A stretch of 64,000 nt of DNA, from the NCBI GenBank assembly GCA_004794655.1, contig SMMW01000576.1, positions 3,733,501 through 3,797,500 of the forward strand. The letters are read 5' to 3'. The notes under the pieces are model-generated. The model was not told the origin of the DNA. It made no database searches and was given only the letters and a program-made list of their open reading frames with translations. The position numbers and the translations under genes are program-made. This document shows positions 37,297 to 47,317 of the stretch, piece by piece. This DNA is from Marisa cornuarietis (taxonomy: Eukaryota; Mollusca; Gastropoda; Architaenioglossa; Ampullariidae). Position 1 is the stretch's first letter. Each line of letters opens with the position of its first letter.

Positions 37297-37545
37297 TGTT
37301 CTGTGAACTGTCGAGGCTTGGGTGACCCGAGCAAAAGAGATGTTATCCTCCATTTCCTCAAAGAAAAAAATACAGCATATGCACTGCATCCAAGAAACTA
37401 ACTTTACCAAAGCATAGAATATATTCTTTTTTGTCAAAGCGAAATGGGGGTTCGATGTCTACTTTTACTCTTATAGCTCAAACGCTAAGGGACTCGCAAT
37501 TTTAATTAATAACAATTTTGAATATAAATACAAAGATCTCACAGT
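37297..37545 (+). pseudogene. start of LINE ORF2 endonuclease (copy 1)
   Basis: NCRGLGDPSKR near 37306 and IQETNFTKA near 37390, then LAILINNNFEYKYKDL, follow the start of an APE-type endonuclease ('N..GL....KR', 'LQETH'). The frame is broken once and ends abruptly against the opposite-strand endonuclease relic. Confidence 0.6.
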
Positions 37546-37552
37546 TGAACTC

Positions 37553-38502
37553 TTATTGCTTCTTGGAATCTCTAAGAAACTGCGCGTTGAATTTGTGGTG
37601 CGATCTGTCTGATGAGTCATGAAAGGACCTCATCTTTATCTTCAAAGTTGTTACAAGCAGGTGGTAGTCTGAGGCTGCATCTTCGCCACACCTTACCCTG
37701 ACATCCAGCAGACTTCTTCTAAACTGTCGATTAATGGTTACGTGGTCGATCTGGTTTTCTGTATTTCCATCTGGTGAAGTCCAGGTGGTTTTGTGAATGG
37801 TTCTGTGAGGAAAGACTTTGCCTCCGATTACAAGGTCATTGAACAAGCAGAAGTCTGTGAACAGCTCACCATTCTCATTGCAGTTGCCCACACCGTGCTT
37901 TCCCATTATGTGTTCTTTGTCCGTGTTGTCATCTCCAACTCTGGCATTCATGTTGCCCATGATGATCTTTAGGTCTCGTCTTAAAGTACGATCAACCAGT
38001 GCTTGAAGGTAGTTGTAAAAGTCCTCCTTCTCCTCTTCTTTTGCTTCGTTGGTAGGTGCATAGCACTGGATGACGGTGATCTTTCTTCCTTTAGAGTTGA
38101 ACCGAGCTGACATGAGTCGTGGGGAAACTGGTTCCCATGCTATTAGTGCCCTTGCAGCCTCCTGTGTCATCAGTACTGCTACTCCTTGCGATTGGTCATG
38201 GTCAGGGTCTTCATGTCCAGAGTAGATAATAGTCTGCCCTGACGAGAGTTTGGTCTGACCGCTGCCATTCCACCTGGTCTCCATCTCTCGTATAGGGTTC
38301 TGATGTTCCAGGTCCCTATCCTGGTTTTTGCCTTGGTCGTGAGAAGATAGGTCAGCGAGCTGACTTCCCGAAGGCTTTCGCCAGCACGCGTCATAGGCCC
38401 CTCAAATGAGGGATCGTCCTGTCCAAGCTCTCGTTGTGGTAATGGTTTAGTTGCAGTGTCTGTAGCAAGGGTTGTTTTATGGGGTGGGGTTGCTAGCCCC
38501 AC
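37553..38502 (-). pseudogene. RTE-like endonuclease relic (craniofacial development protein 2-like), copy 1
   Basis: The minus strand begins, near 38330, with RIGTWNIRTLYE. About 45 residues are then missing, and the reading resumes in another frame with METRWNGSGQTKL (243-codon frame 38284-37553). The exonuclease-endonuclease-phosphatase motifs are ETRW, IQCYAPTN, GNMNARVG (family GDxNA: the Asp is Asn here), QIDHVTI and SDYHLLV. The relic stops before any reverse transcriptase. The deletion, frame break and changed catalytic Asp make it inactive. Confidence 0.85.
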
Positions 38503-39400
38503 GCTAAATTAGATAAGATACTCAGCCTTATTTTAATTATTGCAAAATTTGATATTTACAGAAACAGATGTCTTAATACGCAACTGAGTGTGAACTCGTT
38601 TTTAAGGAAAGTCAAGAAAAGATACTGTGCAGAAAAATATTACCATGCGAAAAATTGCAAACCACGCCATTTTGACAACAGTGGTTACCATATAACCAGC
38701 TCCTTTCTACATATTGAGAAATTTGGGGTGAGTGGGAGGGGGTTAAACAATTTGAACCCAAGCTTCTAAACAGAACTTTTGTATTTCTATTAGTTTGTTG
38801 TGTTTTTGGTGCCCACTGTGTAGGCCAGTGCTTTTTTCGTTGCGTCGTTACTATGCAGGACTTTGAATTTTACTTCAGCGACTTTCGGATTTCCCGTCGA
38901 CTGCAGGTCTTTTCTGCCTAACGGTTTTTTTCTGAAGATCTTGAAAATCACACAGTCAGTCATTTGCTATAAAATTGTCATGCAATTTTCTCCGCTTTGT
39001 GATGAAATCGATACCCGCAGTCTTCTGGCGATGTTAGCTCCGTTAACTCGAGTCTCTGTTGATGTATTTACAGTATTCTGCGATCCTACAGACGACACAA
39101 TGGCTTTCCGAGCTGTAGATGTGAACTCAGGGCCTTTGAGAGCCAGCACGGATGTAGTCTGATAGCGTCTACTGTGTACGCCCTAATGTTCGGATTATTC
39201 ATCTTTCATTTGACTATCTTAGCTGACATTGTGCATATGTGTGAAATTTATTGACTTACCAAAGATTTCATGCAATGGCAAGATTACTGATGGCTGATGG
39301 CGTTCACCTACTTAACATGAGTGGCTGCTATACGGGGTCACACAATAATCTCATTGTTTTGAGATTGCCCATTATTATATGTTTATGTGTTTTTACCTAT

Positions 39401-39475
39401 TTGTAAAGTCCTTTAAGCCTGCCTTTGATGGTGGGGTAAAGCGCAGTATAAATATACTTTATTATTATTATTGTT
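39401..39475 (+). repeat. LINE/SINE 3' tail with (ATT)n
   Basis: GTAAAGCGCAGTATAAATA followed by CTTTATTATTATTATTG resembles a CR1/L2-type 3' tail. No coding is attached. Confidence 0.45.
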
Positions 39476-39613
39476 AACCACGAGCTCTGAATAGGTGAGA
39501 GCATAGCGGATAGAGCAAGTGTTGTTTCTTTCAGAGGTTGTTTTTTTCTAAAGTATAACCGAAAGAATGCATCCACGTATATACTTGTGTTTAAGTGCTA
39601 CAATGTGTGCTTA

Positions 39614-40214
39614 TACATGCTTCAAACATATTCAATTGCAGGGAAATCTTAATTTTCTGAAATTTCTTCAACTTGACCGCGGTTTTATTGAATGAGATTT
39701 AGGCAAAAGTAGTTTTGTTTACATCAGCATTCTGGGGCAAGTGTATATGTAGTATTGTACTTTTTGTGCATACGAGGTCAGCATCAAACAGCTGCCAAAG
39801 CATAGCATATACTTACATATTGGCATAGTCTGTGAGCAGGCAGACAAATGCATAAATCTTTTGTTTTCTGAGAACAAGCATGTCCTGATCTTGACAAACT
39901 AATGCCCATGTGCTCATGCAAATTGAAAAAAAGTTGTTTAACAGATCTTTGCCTTGCTTATTTTATATGTTGGAGATAAGTTTTATAGTAGAGCATCAGA
40001 AATACAGACTTGAATGAAAAGCAGTGTTGCATGAAGGTGTGGAGTTCCAAAAGCAGTATACAGCACAATGTGGGCTTAGGCAGGAGTGGAGACAAATCTC
40101 ACCATCCCTAAGTTTTACTTAAAAGAAATTATTTTTCTTTCCCTCGTGAACTATGACTTAGAACTGCATATAATTTTGGAAATACTGCAGCAGCAGGCAT
40201 GATCCTGATCTCTT
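39614..40214. repeat. 601-base direct duplication, copy 1
   Basis: It aligns without gaps to 42440-43040; by eye I count about five mismatches. No coding was recognised within it. The left junction shares TACATGCTTC and the right shares CTGATCTCTT. Confidence 0.95.
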
Positions 40215-40785
40215 ATACATTTAAGAAAAATAAATCTCCTTGTACAACCAAAATAAACAAACTTTTAATTCTCTCAATATACAAACAGTTTATATGGAAC
40301 TTACAGTCATTAGAAGATGCCACTGACATAGGTGGCAGTGACATTGTAGGTCTAATGGTGATCGCTGAGAAGTTAAAAGAAAAAGCTCTTCATGTTCATC
40401 TATTAAGTGTAGGTACAAAGGGACGTAATCTTCCTTAGAAAAACTGGCGCTGAAAAGGCTCTTAATATACTACCTGAAGTTAATGTAAAATCTTACAGTC
40501 AGTAAAAGCTGTGGTGTAGTAGATGGTGATGATGCCATCTGTCCGATGCTGGCCCCTTTACAGTAAAAAAAAATCTGAATGATATATTTAAGATGTTAGG
40601 TACAAGGTGCATAAAGCAAACTGAAAGAGGTACTTTTCATTCCTTTTAATATTCACTAACTAGAATTCCAAGAACCTTACAGATGGTCCTAATTCTGTGG
40701 ACTGGAGATCATGCAAAACAGGCCTGACAGGAGATGGTGTCCTTGGGATTCTCAGAGGTTTTGGTGGGGTTGGGGGAGCTGGAGG
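40215..40785. other. gene-free stretch past the DUF4806 gene
   Basis: I see no exon or repeat. Confidence 0.4.
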
Positions 40786-40826
40786 TTACCCTTCTGGGGA
40801 ACGTGACCTCGCTCGTTTTCTCGATT
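40786..40826 (-). CDS. candidate last exon, basic C-terminus
   Basis: Acceptor CATCTTTCTCTGCAG. Joined to the preceding serine-rich exon it reads KSRKRARSRSPEG, then TAA. This is an Arg/Ser-rich, nuclear-localisation-like end. Confidence 0.4.
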
Positions 40827-41049
40827 CTGCAGAGAAAGATGGTAGAAACGTAGCAAGAGCAGAAGGGGGGAGAGTAAGAAGGACTAGCATTGTGTGGACT
40901 GTGTTAGGAGTAATGCTATAAAATACAACAATCATCTTTTTTTTAAATTGGACATGTAGGAGTACAACACTAGATACATAATCAGAGTTATCAGACACTT
41001 GAATCTTGATAGCAACCTAGACCTCAGAAATAAAAATCTAAAGGCTTAC

Positions 41050-41123
41050 TGTTCAATTGTGAGGTTGTTGGCCTCAGTGGGGTCTGTAGTGGCGATATGC
41101 TGTTTTCATCAGAGCCAGAGCTC
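41050..41123 (-). CDS. candidate serine-rich exon
   Basis: Acceptor TTTCCTTTTTTTAG, donor GAACA|GTAAGC. The frame SSGSDENSISPLQTPLRPTT joins in phase to the next exon but not to the previous one. In the phase set by the previous exon it would end at a TGA after ALALMKTAYRHYRPH. Confidence 0.45.
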
Positions 41124-41250
41124 CTAAAAAAAGGAAATTTTTTTTTATGAAATCACATCTTATGTTCCTGTCACTATCATAATTTCTTTTGAGTTGTTTA
41201 TTCTAAAAATGGTGAAGCAAATGACAAATAAAAAAATCAGAAGCACTAAC

Positions 41251-41358
41251 CAGATCCTTCTTGGGACTGGCTTTCATTTGCTGGCATTGTCAGAAGCATC
41301 TGACAGGCAGCCTCTTCTGCCTTTTGAAGGAGGCAGACAGTTCTGTAGTATGTTGCTG
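41251..41358 (-). CDS. candidate exon downstream of DUF4806 domain
   Basis: Acceptor TATGACATTTTAG, donor GGATCTG|GTTAGT. Open in one frame only: ATYYRTVCLLQKAEEAACQM, then ANESQSQEG. It enters in phase 1, as expected from the previous exon, and exits in phase 1. Confidence 0.5.
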
Positions 41359-41873
41359 CTAAAATGTCATAAAATAAAATACATAGACATGTCATTACAC
41401 TATATTCAGCATAAATTGAACATCAAATACTATAGCAATGTATGGCTTCACAATGAAATGCAGGTATATTCGTATTTAATTAACTTTGCATGCATTCAGG
41501 TTAAATGATTGAAAAAAATCTATATACACACACACACAGAATTATTACAATTAATATGTAAATTGTTAATCAAATTCTGCTGGAAAAAAATTGAATAGAC
41601 TATAGATGAAAGTGTGGGGCTTAACAAAAAGATGTGCTAATGAACCTAGTAAACAACTTTTGTGACAAACACGGCACAGGTAAAAGAAAAATGAAAAAAG
41701 AGAATAAAGTTAAGTCTGAAGATTTCAGTGGATATTCAAAAAAGTCACAAGTTCTGATAAAGCGCTCAATTACAAAAACAGGATCCGAAACATACTTCAC
41801 GACCAAAATGTTGCGAATTAAATAGATGTGATGTTTTTATTTTAACACAATTGTTCCCGTGTGTAACTGAAAT

Positions 41874-42055
41874 CTGATTAGTTTTACCTTGAAGGCTTCC
41901 GATGAAATGTGATGATCTCAAAGTGAAAACCAGATCGAAACTCAGAAAGCGAGAAACTGATCGATGAATATTTAAAATCAGATTAGTCTTACCTTGAATG
42001 CTTGCGATGAAGTGTACGTGATGATCTCAAAGTGAATACCAGAGAAAATCAGAGA
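41874..42055. repeat. two-unit tandem duplication, 105-base period
   Basis: Both units contain 'CTGATTAGT.TTACCTTGAA.GCTT.CGATGAA' and 'GATGATCTCAAAGTGAA.ACCAGA'. On the minus strand each carries a consensus splice donor (TTCAAG|GTAAAA and TTCAAG|GTAAGA), so this may be a duplicated 5' exon. Confidence 0.7.
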
Positions 42056-42439
42056 AGAGAAACTTAAAAATATAGGGCCAGAAACAGACCGGAACACGTG
42101 CGGAACAATGTTTGCGAGAGTGACCGTTCTTGATAAATTATATATACTATATATATATATTTGAAACTTTGCTAACCATGAAGTATAAAATATAGTTTTT
42201 TGTTACTTAAAGATCTATAAAATAATTATTATTTCATCTTTAAACGTACGACGACTTGATAGTCATGAATATTCATGTCAACGTGACACGCTCAGTCTCG
42301 GCGCGGCGATCTCCAATCCCACATCGCATTGCGCGAATGCTGGCGTTTGGTCGGTTATTACCCGGCAATGGGCAAACCGACGTTACAAGATTCACCCTAG
42401 CTAGGTCCAGTCTAGGTCCAATCTTGCGTGTTTGCTGGG

Positions 42440-43040
42440 TACATGCTTCAAACATATTCAATTGCAGGGAAATCTTAATTTTCTGAAATTTCTTCAACTT
42501 GACCGCGGTTTTATTGAATGAGATTAAGGCAAAAGTAGTTTTGTTTACATCAGCATTCTGGGGCAAATGTATATGTAGTATTGTACTTTTTGTGCATACG
42601 AGGTCAGCATCAAACAGCTGCCAAAGGATAGCATATACTTACATATTGGCATAGTCTGTGAGCAGGCAGACAAATGCATAAATCTTTTGTTTTCTGAGAA
42701 CAAGCATGTCCTGATCTTGACAAACTAATGCCCATGTGCTCATGCAAATTGAAAAAAAGTTGTTTAACAGATCTTTGCCTTGCTTATTTTATATGTTGGA
42801 GATAAGTTTTATAGTAGAGCATCAGAAATACAGACTTGAATGAAAAGCAGTGTTGCATGAAGGTGTGGAGTTCCAAAAGCAGTGTACAGCACAATGTGGG
42901 CTTAGGCAGGAGTGGAGACAAATCTCACCATCCCTAAGTTTTACTTAAAAGAAATTATTTTTCTTTCCCTCGTGAACTATGACTTAGAACTGCATATAAT
43001 TTTGGAAATACTGCAGCAGCAGGCATGATCCTGATCTCTT
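42440..43040. repeat. 601-base direct duplication, copy 2
   Basis: Gap-free match of 39614-40214, offset 2,826 bases. Confidence 0.95.
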
Positions 43041-43179
43041 CCCAGCCTGCAAAACATACGGTTTTTTTAAGGGGCCTTTGCGGGCTGAGATAAGGGGCCG
43101 AGATGGCCTGCGTGGTCAAAACCCGTAGGGTTCTGAATCCGGTATCGTCAAGGGGCCCAGATGGTTTTACAGTATGTAG

Positions 43180-43641
43180 CCCGCATCCCACCCTTTGAAG
43201 ACACGGTTACAAACGTCAACGCCCGCATCCCACCCTTCACATTTCCGCTTTCAACCGTCAATACCTGCATCCTACCCTTCAAAGCCCCGCTTGCAACCGT
43301 CAAAGCCCGCATCTCACCCTTTGAACTCCCGCTTGCAACCGTCAAAGCCCGCATCTCACCCTTTGAACTCCCGCTTGCAACCTTCAAAGCCCGCATCTCA
43401 CCCTTTGAACTCCCGCTTGCAACCTTCAAAGCCCGCATCTCACCCTTCACACCCCCTCTTATAAACGTCAAATCCCGCATCCTACCCTTCACACCCCCTC
43501 TTATAAACGTCAAAGCCCGCATCCCACCCTTCACACCCCCTCTTATAAACGTCAAAGCCCGCATCCCACCCTTCACACCCCCTCTTATAAACGTCAAAGC
43601 CCGCCTCTCACCCTTCACACCCTCGTTTGCATCACTCACTC
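43180..43641. repeat. 42-base minisatellite, 11 units
   Basis: Units start at 43180 and every 42 bases to 43600, each opening CCCGCATC.CACCCTT. There are two internal variants: 'GAACTCCCGCTTGCAACC' in the first half and 'CACACCCCCTCTTATAAACG' in the second. Because 42 is a multiple of three and the unit has no stop in several frames, long frames run on both strands (plus 43161-43808, minus 43639-43148) as 14-residue repeats. It lies in an intron of the DUF4806 gene. Confidence 0.95.
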
Positions 43642-44228
43642 GGTCTCACTCCTTTACCACACAAGTACACAGGCTAGCACACCATGCAGCCTCCTCACAC
43701 CTTCAATTGCATGCATGCTCTTACACTCGATCTTGGCAAATACATACAACCAGTAGGCAAGACACACGATTACAAAATTTAATTACTTCCAGCAAAAATC
43801 ATGGTTAAACAATTTACAACATTAAACAGTTTACTTCAATTTCAAAAAATAGACCAAAAAAATAGAAAGATTCATTCTATGAATGGAGTTCCTGTAGAAT
43901 AGAAGAAAAATCAATTACAATACATTTACATATCTTGATTTTACAATGTAAGTAAAAACAAATCTCCCACAACTAGATGCAATCTTAAAGGTTCCATAAA
44001 TCTACCATAAATACTAGTGAGACTACAAAGAGATGTCGGATGAAAAGATGTTGAATTGTAATGTTTAGATGACGGCCATTTGAGATTTATTAGATGCGAT
44101 CTGAAGGTAGCCAATGTATCCTTAGTACAAAAGCTAGGATAAATAGGCCTATTGAATAAAATGCACAAAGAATAAAACTCTGCTCCAATTAATAATTTAA
44201 ACCTAACAAATTTTATAATTCCACACAC
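43642..44228. other. intron, no feature seen
   Basis: AT-rich intronic DNA between the minisatellite and the DUF4806 exon at 44229-44351. The 114-codon minus-strand frame 44285-43941 is open across the exon-intron boundary by chance. Confidence 0.4.
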
Positions 44229-44351
44229 CATTAGCTGCCATTGCCCTTCGCATTCTTCCTCCATCTCTGTCTCTGGCATTGGCAAACCATTTCCTTGTAT
44301 TCCCCTTGACCTCCGATTCTGATGCCGAGGGAAATGTTTTACGGACTGCGG
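44229..44351 (-). CDS. candidate exon, end of DUF4806 domain
   Basis: Acceptor CTCCTCTGTTCACAG, donor GCTAATG|GTGTGT. It reads AVRKTFPSASESEVKGNTRK then WFANARDRDGGRMRRAMAAN, in phase 1/1, continuous with the preceding exon. Confidence 0.6.
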
Positions 44352-44538
44352 CTGTGAACAGAGGAGATTGTCATGGTAGACTTAAAAACAATCCTATAAT
44401 AATAAACCTGAAAATGTAGAGAAAATAATACTTTTATAATAATTCATTATTCTGAAAAATCCGTTTGGAAGCTTTAAAAGGACACATTGACACACACCTC
44501 AAAGAAGTCAAAACCAAAAACAAACAAAAACTACGCAC

Positions 44539-44692
44539 CAATTAATACTTTTCGCAGCTGAAGGGACTGGAAGCTTTTTTTTTTCCTTTAGCCCCACTGA
44601 AATTATATTGACGAGCCAAGTCCGGAGTGCCTTAAAATCGTCCGGACGAGAGAGGTGTCGGAGTCTTCTCCGATGCAGGAGAGGTGCTTAAC
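44539..44692 (-). pseudogene. DUF4806 core exon with two frame shifts
   Basis: The acceptor has a strong pyrimidine tract ending TTCTTAACAG; the donor is TTAATTG|GTGCGT. It reads KHLSCIGEDSDTSLVRTILR in frame 0, LARQYNFSGAKGKK in frame +1, and SFQSLQLRKVLI in frame 0 again after a run of ten A. Family members also have a few extra residues just before the LA.QYN motif, so a small deletion there is likely. Confidence 0.65.
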
Positions 44693-44954
44693 CTGTTAAG
44701 AATAAATAAAAAACTAAAAAAATCTGTAGCTGCCTAAACATGTAGAAACCTACAATACAAATGCAAAATTACACTGAGCACTGGTCTTCGTTAACAGAGT
44801 TAACCTGCGAGCCGATGCTACACCCCGTCAGATTAGTAAATGAGTTATCCAGATTGTATAGTATAACATGATTGACATATCAGTTAATGCTTAAAGTAAA
44901 ATTTAAAAGGGTGTCTATTCCCTACACATTATATACATATCTTCAATGACATAC

Positions 44955-45112
44955 AAATTTTGTCCTGAATTCTTTTTCCAACAGCTCCTCCTCCAGCTTG
45001 TCTATTTCTTGCTCATTCCCCCACAGCAGCATCTGATTCTGTTTGTGCACCATATTCTGAACTAATTCAGTCAACTCTTCAAGTTTGGTAACCACTCTGT
45101 TTAATAATGTAT
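44955..45112 (-). CDS. candidate exon, coiled coil leading into DUF4806
   Basis: Acceptor TTTTGATTTCAG, donor AAATTT|GTATGT. It reads LLNRVVTKLEELTELVQNM, then EIDKLEEELLEKEFRTKF, with heptad-like leucines. The last residues are the usual start of the DUF4806 domain. Confidence 0.6.
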
Positions 45113-45618
45113 CTGAAATCAAAATGTTATTTTCAGTCCATAATAATAGATTTAAACTAGGCATGTAAGGCTATTGACAATATTTTTGCTTAAATTAACA
45201 GGGAATGTGTAGATGGATTTCATAATATGCGCATGTAGACCATTAAAAATACAAAACGTATATGCTTTTATAGTGTTTATCATGAAATCATACAGGGAGA
45301 AATAAAATAAACTTACTGGTAAAATTAAGTGACCCAGCGCCAAAGTCAGTGTGATCTGCATTAGATATTGTTGTAATATTAGTTTTGAGCATGGCTCAAT
45401 AAGTTCATTTCATAGATTACAACTTCGAAGAGTTATTAATAGTAAACAAATACGAGAATTCTTTTTTGTGTGCCTTGCCCTTATGTGTTAAACTTTTTGA
45501 CTAGTTAAGCGACCTGCATGATTTGTTATTTAGTCGTCCGAAGTAAATATGTTACGTCTTATTCAACATTTATCTCTGCAATCATTTTCCTTAGTGGGCA
45601 TTGCAAGGCACATTGAAC

Positions 45619-46403
45619 TAGGGCTGGCTCTAGCTAATTGGAGGCCCTAGGCGAAGTGAATTTGGTGGCCCCAAATGAAATAGAAAAATAAAAATAAAAT
45701 TACGCAATTTTTTTAAACCTATACCTGTATCTATATCTAAATCAACAAATAACTGAAATTCATACAGCGCAATTTCCTTAGCGTTTGTAACCGAATGGTG
45801 AGGTATTTCCACTCCAACGAAGGCAGGAACAGTCAAGCAGGTGTGCAACCCTTTATTCCACCGTGTCATGGTCACGGCTGTGTGTGTCGTCAGAGGAGCT
45901 CCAAGTCAGGGCTGTGTCTTCTCTTCTTTTATCCGCCGCACGTCTCGTTACACAGCTTCGACCTGTCCCTGTACCTATGGCGGCATACCCCACCATCCAC
46001 CACCCGGATCCAAGGCCAGACTTCCTAAAGTGTAAAGTGTTTGAGAGCGTGTGCATGTGCATGTGTGTGTAGGCGTGCGACGATTGTGTGTGAATGTCGG
46101 TACGCGTGCATACGTGCGCAGGTGTGTACGCGTGTGATGACCGTATGTACGCATGCGAGTGTCAAGGCTGGCTGCTATGTGCGAAGCCGGCGTGAGAAAG
46201 GGACTGTGCTGCGAGCCATTCGACAAAAACAAAGAAATAACGCAGTACAGTACACTACTAGAGTGCTACATATGTTTGAGATTTGATTCAAGTTTCGCAA
46301 TTTTTTCTCTAAAAAAAATTTTGTTGAGTCCTGTACAAGGCCTCCAGCATTCGGAGGCCCTATGCGGCTGCCTATAGTTTGCCTATGCCTAGAGCCGGCC
46401 CTG
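45619..46403. mobile_element. hAT-like non-autonomous element in intron
   Basis: The left end reads TAGGGCTGGCTCTAG...GGAGGCCCTAGGCGAA. The right end is the inverse of CAGGGCCGGCTCTAGGCATA...GGGCCTCCGA. CAGGGCCGGCTCTAGG ends are typical of hAT miniature elements. The flanks CATTGAAC and TTTGAACG share TTGAAC, a worn 8-base target duplication. No transposase frame is present. Confidence 0.7.
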
Positions 46404-46571
46404 TTTGAACGACACTATACAATAGAAATAAAACATATTACTACAAACTAAAGTACAGTATTAATGTATTATTTATAAACAGCTAACATATTTCTAAAGT
46501 GAAGTCCATAAAAGTTAACACACACAGGAAAAAACGCATCTTGAAAAATCAGAATTTGCGGTAAACTGTAC

Positions 46572-46683
46572 CTTGACTGGAGTAGTGATCATGACAAATC
46601 ATCAACTGTCTGCATGCTGGTTGATATTCCAGGCCGTGGGTACATGGACGGCGACAATCTTGCAGGCGGTGGCAATGCACGTT
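46572..46683 (-). CDS. candidate exon upstream of DUF4806 region, Cys/His-rich
   Basis: Acceptor with a T-rich tract ending TTTCAACGAG, donor TCAAG|GTACAG. It is open in phase 0: NVHCHRLQDCRRPCTHG, then YQPACRQLMICHDHY, with six Cys and four His. It exits in phase 1, which fits the next exon. I do not recognise the domain. Confidence 0.45.
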
Positions 46684-46980
46684 CTCGTTGAAAATTATAA
46701 AACAAACAAAAGATACTTTATGACACTTTAACAATGGAACAGACAAACTAAAAGAGGGAATTCTTAATGTGAATTCTTGGAGCACATGTACCAGACAGCG
46801 TCAAGCAAAAGCGAGCATACTGTTGCAACCAGAAATACCATGTGCGAGGGTACAGGACAGCTAAAGTTAAGACCAGCCAGTTACACAAAATTAAATATTA
46901 TACAAAAGGATCTACAATATTTAAATACGATCAGAAATTATTTATGACTATATACAGTATATAACAACTTTCAAACTCAC

Positions 46981-47280
46981 CTCAGAGATAGGCGATGGTC
47001 GCTTCGAGATCAACGTCCAAAACTAATGCTAGCTCTGTTTCACGGTCAACGCGATGGGCTAAGTCCCCCCGTGTACCAGTTACACTCGGGCAAACCGCGG
47101 GCGTTGTGCGCCGTGCGACAAACGCCTACAATCGGCCAGCTACGTCACGCGTGGCAGCGGGCTTTAGGAGGGCAAGCTACACATACGGGTCATTATCAAG
47201 GCCCAGCGGTCGTGCCCTGTCTCAAATTTCGTCACTTTACGATCGAGCCACACCTAGCCCGCCTCGATGCGGCTCAGCCA
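46981..47280 (-). promoter_or_regulatory. GC-rich patch with consensus splice donor
   Basis: On the minus strand a GC-rich, CpG-rich stretch ends at TCTCTGAG|GTGAGTTTG (donor at 46980). That is the pattern of a promoter with a non-coding first exon, and it lies just upstream of the DUF4806 exons. No ATG-initiated frame reaches the donor. Confidence 0.35.
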
Positions 47281-47317
47281 CAAGGGTCCCATGTTCTCAC
47301 CGCTTCCCTTGCAGGCT

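Larger units (their letters stand above)
34232..39095. repeat. composite transposon block, copy 1
   Basis: It matches 48298-51813 nearly base for base, except for a 1,353-base PIF/Harbinger insertion (35451-36803). Contents in order: L1-like ORF1 remnants (plus), start of an ORF2 endonuclease (plus, to about 37545), then an RTE-like endonuclease relic on the minus strand (38500-37553), then about 600 bases of non-coding DNA. Identity stops at 'CAGACGA' on the right. Confidence 0.93.
40786..46683 (-). pseudogene. DUF4806-domain gene, spliced, frame apparently broken
   Basis: Candidate minus-strand exons are 46683-46572, 45112-44955, 44692-44539, 44351-44229, 41358-41251, 41123-41050 and 40826-40786, with GT-AG junctions. 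Phases agree from the first exon to the fifth. The central part reads KFVKHLSCIGED, VRTILRH, LARQYNFSGAKG, FQSLQLRKVLI, AVRKTFPSASESEV and TRKWFANARDRDGGR, matching the DUF4806 family of invertebrates ('L..iGG....v..iL...LA.qYNW.G..GK.aF..L.L..VI..AV'). Its function is unknown. Exon 44692-44539 needs two compensating shifts, one at the 10-A run, and the 41358-41251/41123-41050 junction is out of phase. The start exon was not found. A pseudogene or sequence errors would both explain the breaks. Confidence 0.6.

Noticed and set aside
38863..39162. 99-codon plus-strand frame across the right edge of composite copy 1
   Set aside because: Copy 2 has an in-frame stop at the same place (GATGAAATCG becomes GATTAAATCG) and no domain is seen.
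43180..43641. CRISPR-like array
   Set aside because: Units are contiguous 42-base tandem repeats without unique spacers, in an animal genome.
43148..43808. Frames of 163 and 215 codons as host genes
   Set aside because: Both come entirely from the 42-base minisatellite and occur on both strands; treated as a repeat.
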